Positions 1 through 10,809 of a DNA stretch of 64,000 nt are shown piece after piece. The notes under the pieces were generated by a model, which saw only the letters and a list, made by a program, of their open reading frames with translations, was not told where the DNA came from and ran no database searches. Made by a program: the position numbers and the translations under genes. This stretch comes from Symsagittifera roscoffensis (taxonomy: Eukaryota; Xenacoelomorpha; Acoela; Convolutidae). Where the stretch lies: positions 32,513,710-32,577,709 of the forward strand of contig NC_087069.1 of the NCBI RefSeq assembly GCF_963678635.1. The letters run 5' to 3'. Numbering within the stretch: position 1 is the stretch's first letter; each line of letters begins with the position of its first letter.

Positions 1-1071
1 GCCTAAAAGTTTATCAATGAATCCTTGGACTCGTTTTTTTTAAAAATAAAACACATCTCTATTTGTGGCAACGAACATTTGTTGAGTATGTTATAATGAA
101 CTTCCATCTCTTTGTTAAATGTTCATTTTTTATTATTTCATTTCAATTGTTAGGCAACACCTAAAAATGGACTTTGCGTTGGCTCTCAGTATGTTTTTCT
201 GTTTTGTCTTCTGATGTTTTTTTGATAATTTTTGCGGTCTTTTTGAGTACTGTTTGTTTAATGTATTTTTTAAAAAAAAAATAGGCGAATAGACTCTGCT
301 CATGGAGATGCCACCCGACAGGCTGATGTCTTTTTAGTATTCCCCTAAGCCGAACTATTTTGTAATAATACAGTTTTATAGAACGATGACTATATGTTTC
401 GGCTTGAAAAAGAAATTTTTTTGACTGTTTTTATAATTTAGAGAACTTAAAGCTTCAAAGTTTTTTTACAGAAAATCAAAACTTTGTTAATCACAATCAA
501 TTTTGTTGATCGTTTTTGTTGTCAAGTTATTTCAGATACCCCTTTTCACTTCTGATGATTGTTCACAGAATATTGCGTTCTAAAAAAGAATGCTAAAAGG
601 AAAGAAAAACTGAAGTTTTCAGGCAGTCAATTGGACAAACGTACACACCATTTGTTCCAATTTATGGGATGAAAAATTCCGCTCTTCTTGGTTACAGCTT
701 TTTTAAAAATTGTATTTTTTGTGGATTAACTCCAAAAGTAAGAAATCATGTAACCTTATTCACTTGGCAAGAATTAAAATTTTTTCTTGTTACACCGAAT
801 GTGTAAGATATAGTATCATGAAAAATGTCTTAAGAAAGAATTTAGTAAATTATTTTTTGAATTCAATCTCAATCACGCGAAGAAAAGCTATGATGATATC
901 AAATGAAACATATCTGAGAAACAGTTGCTTTTTTCTTGACCTTCAAAACTAACTTCAAAAATTTGAACGGCCGATTTCAAACTTGAGTTAAATTGTTCGA
1001 TTCACGAAAAGTCAGTTTGATTGGTTTTAATTTCAAATATTGGTGCTGATTAAGTTAAAAAGGTTTTTATC
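1..1071. other. AT-rich non-coding stretch
   Basis: I see no convincing gene, repeat or RNA here. The sequence is AT-rich with many poly-T and poly-A runs. The only reading frames are short and lack coding character. Confidence 0.4.
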
Positions 1072-1215
1072 ATGGATAGTTCAAAACCAATGAAAGATAT
1101 GGTCAATCAGGTTACGGATACGAATGTGAGAGAGGCGTTGTATCTGATGACAAACAGTTTAGTATCCGAGACGATTGAGCTTGCAGAAAAATTGGGTGAC
1201 TTGCAAACTATTTGA
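1072..1215 (+). CDS. small possible ORF (47 aa), unrecognised
   Basis: An ATG opens 47 codons with even, amphipathic-looking composition (many E, L, V, T), unlike the surrounding AT-rich DNA. After the TGA the same frame stays open for about 22 more codons, then stops again. This could be a decayed exon or gag-like fragment rather than a real small protein. No motif, signal peptide or membrane segment is visible. I do not recognise the family. Confidence 0.2.
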   Translation: MDSSKPMKDMVNQVTDTNVREALYLMTNSLVSETIELAEKLGDLQTI

Positions 1216-2340
1216 TTTAATTTGATGGAGCGGTTGAGGGTTCAGGCACTGTATGTTAATAGGGTTTCGATTCTAATTGGGTGATTTTAACGAAAAGAAA
1301 AACAAGTTCTTGGTGATATTCAAGTACTTTTCCGATGTTTGGGATACACTAAGGTTACGCAGAGCTCAATGAGTTCGTACCATATTATGCCGGTTGCTGA
1401 AAATCTACCCCATAGGTTGAACTCCACGGTTTCTGTCTCTTTTGCAGGTTGTAAGACAAATTGGCAGCTTATAAGTTACGAAAAATTTTGAACAAAAAAG
1501 CAACAAACTCAATGGGAAAAAAATTAAATGAACAAGAATCTCCCTTCCATTGAATCAAATGAAAACCATGAGGCAATCAAAAATTGCTTCATCACAATTT
1601 CTGGTAATTGAAGCTTGTTGGTTTTGTGTAAAATTGACCGTGGGCAAGTTCGATATGAAGAAGACGACCGAGTGCACGATTTAAAAACTATAGAATTGCT
1701 ATCAGAAAACAACCCTTGGCTAACTGGACGACCAATTCTAATCGCGGTACATTCAAAATGAGAAATGAGGAGGGAATAATGAAACTCTAAGCTAGTCTTT
1801 ATTCCCGAAGCATATAAAAAAAACATGACCGCGGAAACGAGAAGCATGTGAACTCTAATGAACTCTAGTTGTTGAAGATAAGAGCAGTCCTTCGACACTG
1901 AAAGTTTGCGTTAATAACATTGATTTAACTATTGAAAATACATCGGTTGAATGAGCCAAAGAAAGGGCATTACAAGAAAAAAACGTTTTCTTGAAAGATT
2001 GTCATTTTTTCTTGCAATATGTTTTTGTTCACAGACGATTTAAATTGCTATTGCATAAAAGCGAACGGGATTTTTTTTTCTTCTCAGTTTTATAACAATT
2101 AAATGATCTGTAAGATTCATTTATCAGCGAAAAAAGCAATAAGGGTGAAGGGTGTTTGTTGTTGAGACTAGTTGCGATTCTCAGCAACTTCTTTTTAAAA
2201 TTTTTTTGCCTAATATTACGTTTAATTTTTTAAACTCCTTTGATTTTCTTTAAAAAAAACTATTGCAAACGAAGTGTATATCTAACTTTTTTTAATACAT
2301 TTTTTAACACAGAGATGTACACATTTTCTTAGGTTTCCTC
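1216..2340. other. no recognisable feature
   Basis: AT-rich sequence. A 124-codon minus frame at 1524-1898 has no family resemblance and lies in simple-composition DNA, so I do not call it a gene. Confidence 0.35.
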
Positions 2341-3755
2341 TCTCAGAGAAATGATTGAATTATCGCTCTCGAGACTGGCTGCGGTTTACAGCCATTAAGC
2401 TCGTCCAAAAACAAATATCTTTTTCTGGTTGCAACTTCAGCAATAGGAATAAAAAAATTCTAATCTAGAAAAAACCAATAGTTGCAATTTTCAGAAATTA
2501 TGGTTAAAGAAAAGCAAACGAAAGCTAAACAAACTTAATGAGTTTTCGGAATAGAAACAAAACAAACTGAAGTAAGAAACGTTATTATTTCAATCAGATT
2601 GCGAGTCTCAGCAGTCTTTTGATCAGATCACTTTTAAAGGAGAAAAAAGTTATATTTATGTAAAAACATTGCTTTTGAAAGAATGAGCCAATATTATTTA
2701 AAAAACCCTAAAAGTAATATAAAATATGATTTAAACCTGAATTTTCTATAAGAAAACTTGCCAGTAAGAGCCATAAAAGTTCGAAAGTTTTTCATAAAGT
2801 CATAGGTGCGATCATGAAAGCAAGAACAAGTGAGTTCAAAACCCAGCATTTCGAGTGCTGAACAATTTAAAAATTTGTCTATTGAAATTGGTCAGAAGTT
2901 AGTCGAAAGTAGTACAACCACAAAGTCTAAAAAATGAAGTAGAGACTGAAAATACAAATGTTTTTGAAAGCACTTGTCTCCATGCAGCTTATGATGTAAT
3001 TAGGAACACAAAAACACAGCCAGTTACAGTTACGATCAAAGTTCTCAGTGAAATGGTTGAATTAGCCTTCTCGAGAGTAGTTGCGATTTTCAGCCTTTAA
3101 ACTTTTCCAAAATTAAACATCTTTTCCCGGTTGCGACTTTCAGCAATCGGAATAAAATAATTGTAAACTAGGAAAAACACAATAGATGCGATTTTCAAAA
3201 TTTATGGTTGATTAAAAATAACTGAAAGTTAATCAAACTTACTGAAATTTTGAAGGAGAAACACCACAGATTGAAGTGAGAAACGTTTTTATTTGAATCA
3301 GATTGTGATTCTCAGCAATCCTTTGATCAGGTTTTTTTTAAAGTAGAAGAAAGTTAAAGTTACAAAAAAAATGCTTTTGACAGATTGAGCCAATAATATT
3401 TCAGAAAAAGCCCTAAAGAAAACATAAACTAATAATTGAACCTTAATTTTCTATGAGAAAACTTGCAAGCAAGGGCCATACGAATTCCTAAATTTTTAGA
3501 AAAAATCATAGGTGATATCAAAAAGCAAGAACAAGTGAGTTTAAAATGCAACATTTCGGGTGCTGAACAATTTAAAGATTTGTCTATTGAAATTGGTCAG
3601 AAGTTAGTCGAAAGTAGTACAACCACAAAGTCTAAAAAATGATGTAGAGAATGAAAATACAAATGTTTTTGAAAGCACTTGACTCCATGCAGCTTATGAT
3701 GTAATAAGGAACACAAAAACACAGCCAGTTACAGTTACGATCAAAGTAACATCAG
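2341..3755. repeat. two tandem copies of a ~704-bp unit
   Basis: Unit 1 runs about 2341-3040 and unit 2 about 3045-3755. Both contain in the same order a TCTCGAGA-type segment, a segment with TTTTC(C/T)GGTTGC, a run beginning ATTTGTCTATTGAAATTGG, and a 3' end containing CAGCCAGTTACAGTTACGAT. Point differences and small indels show the duplication is not recent. No coding sequence is visible. Confidence 0.75.
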
Positions 3756-4554
3756 TTACAACCAAAGTAACATGCTAATCAAGTTAAACAGTCCAACTAT
3801 ATATGACCTAGCTACTGGGTTGCCTTTTAAACCAATGTGTAGGTTTGCCATATTATTGTTCAATTTTTCAGAATAGTCAAGTCCCGTACTCTTCGAATTT
3901 TTTTTTTCAGTTTATTTTTTCTTTAAAGTTTATAGCTCGTGTTTTGACGTTTTTTGCTTGTGTTCCTATAGCGTAGCTTTGGCGCCGAAGTTCTGTTTGA
4001 AAAAAAATTCATTGACTACAATCAATTGAGAAAATGAATGGAAAATTTATAGTCTCAAGTTATTTAAAGAATTAAAATCTGCCCGATTTTGGATGATAAT
4101 AACAGACTATCCCGCTGGCTTAAGATGATGTAGTTCAGAAGTTCAGACAAGTGCAAAAATTACCTGACTACGCGCATTGAAAGTAGACAAGCTTTTCACG
4201 CCTTCAATCATATCAAACGCAGAGCAGTGTTGTTTTAGGGTAAACTATAAATGAGATTGTGATCCTCTACCACAGTTATTTTTTGCATTTTTATTTTTGA
4301 TTGGTTAGGTTACCTGACTGAAACCGTGCTGTCACGTGTTTTTGAAAGTTTTGAAATTGGCGCTACGAAAAAGACTGATCGACTCGTTGCATTCTTTGGT
4401 AAATTGATTGCTCAAACAAAATAGCTTTTTTATAGCCTCCAATGTTTTTCCTTCAAATAATTTTTAAACTCTTTTTTTTTGTTCCGATGTGCGCTAATCC
4501 CCGCTAATCAGTAAAATTATGAATGTTAAACTGTTTAAATCAAGGAGAAAAATA
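3756..4554. other. no recognisable feature
   Basis: AT-rich DNA between the tandem repeat and the BEL/Pao remnant. The 3' LTR of that element should lie here, but I found no match to the leader region near 33090-33500, so the 3' LTR is probably deleted or too decayed. Confidence 0.3.
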
Positions 4555-5883
4555 AACAGTGCCCACGCGGACTATCGGGGTCAATCACCCATACAAGATT
4601 GCCTGTCTTAGAAGAAAATCAGACTGAGTGTGCCATTTGACACTTTTTTTTCAGTGTGGTTACATATTTGCGAAACAAACGAGACGAAATAGCGTGAGAG
4701 TACGAATGCGCTCGCACGTACGTTTTTCCCCAGATGAAAGCGAAGGAAAGCTTGTGGCATGTTGTCCAAGCAAAAAGTGGTTTGAGGTTAATGTTTCTAG
4801 CGCAAGTGAATTGGTGCCAATGGTAGTGATTGGCCTCGAATTCAAAGGCTGCTGTACTATTTAGAATGTTGTTGCTAAGACTTCTTCAGTAACTCGTCTA
4901 CTGCCCAGTATATATGAAAGCACGCCCTTAACGCTTAGACGAGGCGCTCCCAGGAGCCGACATGATGGGGTGCGCCTGGTGGGTTAAACTTCCAAGCAAC
5001 CTCTTTGTGTGCAAAAATAAACCTATGCAGTTCCAGTTCTTGAGGTAGGCAAGTATTTCCTTTTCCGCACCAACAAAGCTCGCGCCATTATTGGACAAGA
5101 TCGTGCTTGGTGTGTCACGACGCGCAAGTAATCGTTCAATGCCTCTCACACAGAGATGGCAAAAACTCAGGCTGTAAAGCACTGATGGTAAAGCAAGTAA
5201 AATGAAATCCCCATTTTTTCTCAGTGCTTCTGCTAACCGGAACGTAAAGCGGTCCAAAGTAGTTTACGTCTGTATGATTAAAGGGTAGTTGCTTATATTT
5301 GAGGTAAACTGGACATAAATGGCTGAATGATAATAGGTTTGCGCTTAGGACATGTTATACATTGATTTACGATAGACCGAAATAGTCGACGCTCCCCCAG
5401 TCTTAAATATTTAATGTTTAACTTGGAGTGCATCTAGTCCGAACTTTGATGAAAATGCTTTTGGTGAAAGCTCCTGGCCAACAAGGGAACAAATGTATGA
5501 CTGGCGTCGAATAATATTGGTAGCTTATATCAAACTCGGTATTCACTAAGCCAATAACTCTGCCTGTAGAGCGAATGAAACTAGCAGGATCGAGAAATGG
5601 AGAGCATGTGGCGATGTTACGATTGTTTTAGTAGTTTTGCCAGCGGTGAAAATTTTTTTCACAACGGGAAAAAATTCCACCTGAGCAAGATGAATAACTT
5701 TATTTTCTGCAATATCAGTTTCAGCGGGGTCGGTGATCCCAAATACGTATCGCAAAAATGATTATATGAAGGCAGCGTCCTAAGCATAAACGAAACGACT
5801 CTTTCATACCTCGTAACGGAACTGAACCTTTCCCAATTGAACCCGTGTTCGGAATGTTTTATAGATGTAACACCTCCATGCAA
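4555..5883 (-). pseudogene. BEL/Pao integrase and C-terminal domain, decayed
   Basis: Reading on the minus strand, 5546-5755 keeps the stretch that precedes the integrase zinc finger in BEL/Pao (ITDPAE, then LAQ, then FFP). At 4928-5257 lies the rve core with RRDTPSTILSNNG. At 4660-4845 are NSRPITTIG and SNHFLLGQ, and near 4560-4615 VWVIDPDSPRG, both hallmarks of the BEL/Pao DUF5641-type C-terminus. Family members carry an Asp in the SDNG motif; here it is Asn (LSNNGASF), so the second catalytic acid is lost. Several frameshifts separate the pieces. The other BEL/Pao copies at 51951-62715 are a related but different, better preserved group. Confidence 0.75.
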
Positions 5884-6171
5884 TTATCGACATCACAAGA
5901 AGGACACTTCAAACGAATTTTCATGATCACACAATCAATGGGTATAAACGGTCAATCAGTAGTCCTGAGATTGCTCGGATCAATAACCCAGCTGCCATCC
6001 TTGAGTGCTTCCCACGTGTACCTGTATCAACTGGATTAGCGCTGGTCAAAACATGGTGCCACGCATCAATAGTGATCGCTTCGAGGATTTCACTGACACA
6101 GGCCATTATTTGTGGGCTACTTAGGTAATTTGTCCTTGGAATTTAGCCACTGCAAAACTATTACTTTTCGT

Positions 6172-6960
6172 TCACATGTAGATGGATATAACCTTAACTG
6201 TAAGTGCTTTTAGTTTGTCATGCGAAACCACAACAGCACAGAAAATGTCCTGCGAGCTATCACAGAACATGTGAAGCTCACTTTGATTCACTGATTTTGT
6301 GAAATAACAGCGGGCAATATTCAGTTGCCCTAAGAGTGGGAAACTGGAGTGCCACCCGAGAAGTTTATTCGTCGTCCCAATTTTAGCCACTAACTTTCAA
6401 AATATCTTTACGCAAAGGAAAGGCCTCAATTGTGTATGGGGCTAATTATCCAACATGGTCAAATTCAGAAGAGACGTAACTCAAAACGGCTCGTTGAGAT
6501 ATTGGCTTTTTGAGAGTACGGTCTAAAATTCTGCTGAGAACCAAAGCGTCTTCATTATGGTCTCACTTAAGGCATAAGACGTGCGATGATTGTTTGGCAC
6601 CGTTACATATTTTTATGAAGCGCAAAGAAGGAGTTTTGTAAGTCTCGGGCCTTAATGCTAAAGTAATTTGTTCACCATTACTGACAAATTTAGACAAACT
6701 AAATCCCCCCAAATAAGTACGAAACCAAACAACGGCTAAACCTAATTTCATGTGCAACATCCTCGAACGAATGCAAATAATCGTCCTTGTAAAGTTTTCA
6801 GTTTTGACTGATGCGGCCTCAGGGAATGCGGACGCATTATCATTGGCTGTTTTTTGCATTGAGAAATTGACGCTTGAGGGCGAATTCCGTGCGCCGAATA
6901 TATGGCACGTGTACTTGTGAACTACCACATCGGGAGTGGTACCTCCCGCCACAAAAAACG
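6172..6960 (-). pseudogene. BEL/Pao reverse transcriptase / RNase H remnant
   Basis: At 6563-6952 the minus strand encodes a remnant of the BEL/Pao RT with YTCHIFGARNSPS followed by QKTANDNAS, matching the family's conserved HIFGA.SSP...A...TA.DN block. At 6172-6390 is LHMFCDSSQDIFCAVV, the start of the RNase H domain typical of BEL/Pao (HxFCDAS). Frames are interrupted and the YVDD polymerase box is not visible. It sits between protease (7516-7865) and integrase (4555-5883), in the normal pol order. Confidence 0.7.
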
Positions 6961-7515
6961 GAGCAAAATTTGATCGCGGGCTAGAACTAGAACGTGGAGA
7001 AACATACCGTCTATATCCGCGGAGATGATGTTCTTGTCTCCGGACACACCAATAAAGACTTTTTTAAGGCTGTGCCGTGAAAAAGAGATTTCCCATTAAC
7101 CTTGCCCGGCTTGTTCGGGCTCAAGACGGGATGTTGCAGTAGATACCACTGGCGATCGGAACGCTTACGTGGACCATGCAGTTCGACAGTAACGACATAG
7201 CCTTTCCTAATGTCCTCTCTAATTGTGTTTGCGTATCGTTCGCGCAGTTAAAGCTCTTCATTTAACCTTCGCTCCAATAATTTTAATTGGGCGAGTGAAG
7301 AGTAATTATTATTTGGTGGGCTGACATTACTATCAATCCAGGTATGCTTAAAGTATCATTCGCCATTTTGAACGTTTTCACAACTAAGGATGGATAAAAC
7401 ATGATTATCATCCTCATTTCTGGAACGGGCATCGACTTGTTTGAAAACACCATAGGGTTTCAACTTGCTCCAGGATTTTAAGTGGCAGTCAAATAGGAAC
7501 CTTTTCATTGGCAAG

Positions 7516-7865
7516 CTAGTAATCCCTCCATATAAAAAGTTCAGAGTCCTGATAGGTATTTTGAGTGGGCTTAAAAGGAACTAATTGTAGATATCTATTT
7601 GGCAATTTAGCGATATTGAATAATTCGGAACCAATCCGATTTTTTTCTTTAATGTAAGCATACTGAGTGAACACGAAATCATTAATGCATGGCTCGGAGG
7701 AAACAGTAAACTTGACCCTCTGAGTCTCAACAACGGTGGTCGAACTCAAGCCATTAATTGTCAAACTAACAGGCCCACTAACTGTGCTGAGACGGTTAAC
7801 AAGAAACTAAGATACCCAAGAGTGTGTTGATGCACTATCACAAAGAACCATTGTAAGGAGACTGA
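7516..7865 (-). pseudogene. BEL/Pao aspartic protease (DUF1758-like) remnant
   Basis: The minus strand reads LCDSASTHSW, the retroviral-type active site D-S/T-A/G, then a stop. It continues in TINGLSSTTVVETQRVKF, ends in SELFNIAKLPN and ELFIWRDY, and matches the usual BEL/Pao protease block GSDLF.IA.L.....D.LIGRD. At least one in-frame stop falls just after the active site. The zinc-knuckle region of the gag end lies immediately upstream at 7866-8130 with CTMPKCDSAHN and LSHGDSKTF. Confidence 0.7.
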
Positions 7866-10230
7866 TTACAACCGAGGACACAACAAGTAAGGTAGTCGGC
7901 AGCAATCATTTAGACAATTCAAAATCACGTACATCACTAACAGTGGTGTAAGTGAAAGTATTTGTACTTTCCTATTTGCTCCAGTCTTATTCGAATTATT
8001 AAAAATTTCTTCCCGTAAAAAAGTTTTACTGTCTCCATGAGACAACACATTATGTGCGCTATCACATTTCGGCATAGTACATTTTTTAGCCCTAGTACAT
8101 TGTCAAAAACTTTGATTGCCATTGAAGCGAGCGAAGCAAAAATGCTGTTCAGTTACAAATTTTGCTCGCTGGGTAGCTTTTTTTTTCTTTAAAAAAAGTT
8201 GTTTCATAGCGCATGACTACCATTGCACAAAACACATGGAGTAAATTTAAACTTATCCTGTATATTACTGGAAAACTTGGCGTTGGCTGCAAAAACTTGT
8301 TTTTGACTCAACTGGTTTCTCAATTTTTGCGTTTGAGTTAAGTACACTTATTCTCTCATGACCCTCGGCCTTTTCTTTCAGTCAGTTATTAAAATCCAAG
8401 AAGGTTGGGCGCTGCCATATATGCCTAAAAATTTGCATGGAAAAAGCTTAATTGAGGTTAGGCTGAAGTTTACAAACCGCTTTGCTTACCAAGTTAACAC
8501 TCATCTTTGAATAACAATGATTTGAAAACTGCTACCAGGGCAGATATTGAAGAAACTAGTGAAATTATCCAAGTCATGCATCATAAGTGAGATGAAAACA
8601 CTCAACTTATCAAGATGCGCACCAACAAAAGCTTGTAGTTGTCCAAACATACGTTGCAATGTGACCATTGCATATGTGTACATAACGCCACTAGAACTAA
8701 ATTCCGCAAGTGCATTTTTTGCTTTCCCGGCGACGAGTGCTTTTAGGTATGTCAATTTTGTATCATCGTTGAGAACAATGGAATCAACGGTGGACTTAAA
8801 TTGACCAAACCTTTCGTGACAATTTAACGGATTGCTGTCAACTGGGCTATCTTCCATTCAGGAAGATGACCTTTGCGATTATGCAATTTTATTTCCCCCA
8901 ATTCACGAGCGCAGAGAGGTCGATCCGATGACCAACCTTGCTTCGGGTTAGCAGAAGACATTGCGTGGTCTTGATGGACCGGATGATAACCAGTGTAAGT
9001 ACTACTGACAAAGTGTGGAGCATGTTAAAAATTAACTGACGGAGTATTGAAATGCACAGACCCACCGCTAGTATACGGGACGGCTGGATTACACCGTGGG
9101 ACAACAGCTGTCACGATAGAAAAGATGGTTTCGGCATTACAACATTGAACAGGCAATTGGAGTTCTAGTTGCCAATCGCCATAAGCTTGCATCACTTGTT
9201 TAGTTACGTTTGTTATAAGTGACACAGTATGCGATACAAAGTGAATACTATGTTGCATCTGAACTGGCGATGCTTGGCAATGAGGCACCGAAAGAAAAAC
9301 CGGCCGCGGGTTTACTCCTGAGGACTAGTATGTGAACTCACGACCAGCATATGCAGGTGACATAGAAACAAAACCAGTACCGATAATATTGGAGTTGTTC
9401 GCGGCAAACATACCCTTAGTTATCTTTGAACTCACAGTCTGTGCACTAGGAGGAATATTTTTAACTGCGAAAGAAACGGGTGGAACGGAAGCCTGCACTG
9501 GCAAAAAGCTTGCTTTGGCAAATTCAGGCATAGCCCGATTTCATGAAAACAGGTACCAAGCTCATTCGATGTGTGTGTCCTTGGTTATGATCATTACTTG
9601 TGTTATTTGCATGAAGGAGGCTTGCAGAAGTCGTCGATTTGAACGTAACCGGGACGTGTGTGAAGGCCAGCTTGTGGAGGCTAACATCAGATGAATTGTC
9701 CTCAATTTCATACGCTTTCATTTCCATTTCAGTTAATTGCATTTTTTGCTTTTTAGCTAATTGTTGCATTTCCAGCTGACTTTGCTCAAATTCAAGAAGA
9801 AAGAAGATTTTTTTTGCTCTTTAAAGCTTCAAGATTCTTGATTTTGCCTTTCCAGCTCGTGGCTACGCTTTAGCAAAGCTAATTCAAGCGGTTTTTCACT
9901 TGATGTCTATGTTTGAACATACGAAGAATGACGAGTGAAAGCAGATTTACCAAACTTGTCCGACTTATGTTTTGTTCTCTCCTTCAACTTATAAGAGACC
10001 TTAAGTTTGTTTTCAGATATTCGTACTTCTGAACCTATCTTTTTGTTCGAGCGTGAGGATGTCTCAGACCTAGTTTTCTGTAGAGAAGTGTCTTTGTTCC
10101 CTGTAAAGCCGAATGCTGGGACTGACGACGGTTGAAGGCTCAATTGTAACTCTGAAATTTCCGTTACTTTCTTGAGCCAAAGGTCCGGCCGAGCAATAAA
10201 GTTTCCAGGGTTTTCGGTTTCTACCGCTTA
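7866..10230 (-). pseudogene. BEL/Pao gag remnant
   Basis: 8501-8857 encodes the gag segment of the DUF1759 type with ERFGQFKSTVDS, DDTKLTYLKALVAGKA and VTLQRMFGQ. Upstream, 9524-9769 is a glutamine/methionine-rich helix-forming piece, and 9907-10230 is a lysine/serine-rich N-terminal piece that stays open into the DNA just left of the Polinton target site. The zinc-knuckle end is at 7866-8130. Frames are broken in several places. The upstream part of this gag/leader is displaced to the far side of the Polinton, at 32433 and beyond. Confidence 0.6.
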
Positions 10231-10334
10231 CTGAATTATTGGCTCATTTAGGTCGAAAGTTTTTTCCAAAACAATTTTACAATTGTAAACTGCATTATCA
10301 ATTGTTTAGGTGCGACTATTATTCTCAATGTACT

Positions 10335-10340
10335 CAGGAC
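10335..10340. other. Polinton target-site duplication, duplicated left copy
   Basis: CAGGAC directly precedes the TIR start AGTAGTATAG. It is the same hexamer as at 15520-15525 and 32427-32432, present here because the flank was copied in the tandem duplication. Confidence 0.8.
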
Positions 10341-10553
10341 AGTAGTATAGTAAAAGTGGCTAGGAAAATGACCACTTTTAACCCCCCCTTTTTTTCGATG
10401 TGCCGTTGTACTTACCACTTTTAACCCCCAAAGGGGTTAAAGCCCCTACTTTTTCGGGCACGCATGTTTTAAGGGGGGTTAAAATTGGTAATTTTCCAGC
10501 CACTTTATGGAAACGGAAGGGAATTAAGTTTTGGTTGGTGCATGTTTTCCCTT
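10341..10553 (+). repeat. Polinton terminal inverted repeat (extra left copy)
   Basis: Begins AGTAGTATAGTAAAAGTGGC and is the inverse of 32213-32426. It includes the same short internal blocks AACCCCCAAAGGGGTT and GCCCCTACTTTTTCGGGC. Similarity stops just after CATGTTTTCCCTT. Confidence 0.88.
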
Positions 10554-10809
10554 TGACTTTGACAGATCAAACTTTACTGCGCGCGTTATATTGTGGATTA
10601 TTTTGTAATCTTTATCGCCACGTGTGGAATTAAATAAAATGCTGTGATATTGGTAAGTTTATATTGTTGTTTTGTTTACCCCCCTCCCCCTCACGATTAG
10701 AGTTGTTGATTTTTTCACTTTTCGGTCAAAAGAACAATTTTGAAAAGCTTTATTTCCTGAATGAAAAGTACTATAAAGCGAATCATTTACATTTATAATC
10801 AGAAGTTAT

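Noticed and set aside
1524-1898. 124-codon minus-strand frame
   Set aside because: No conserved motif and composition like the surrounding non-coding DNA.
10239-10633. Plus-strand frames across the left TIR (and 15424-15822)
   Set aside because: They recur only because the TIR and flank are duplicated; they cross the insertion boundary, so they cannot be one gene.
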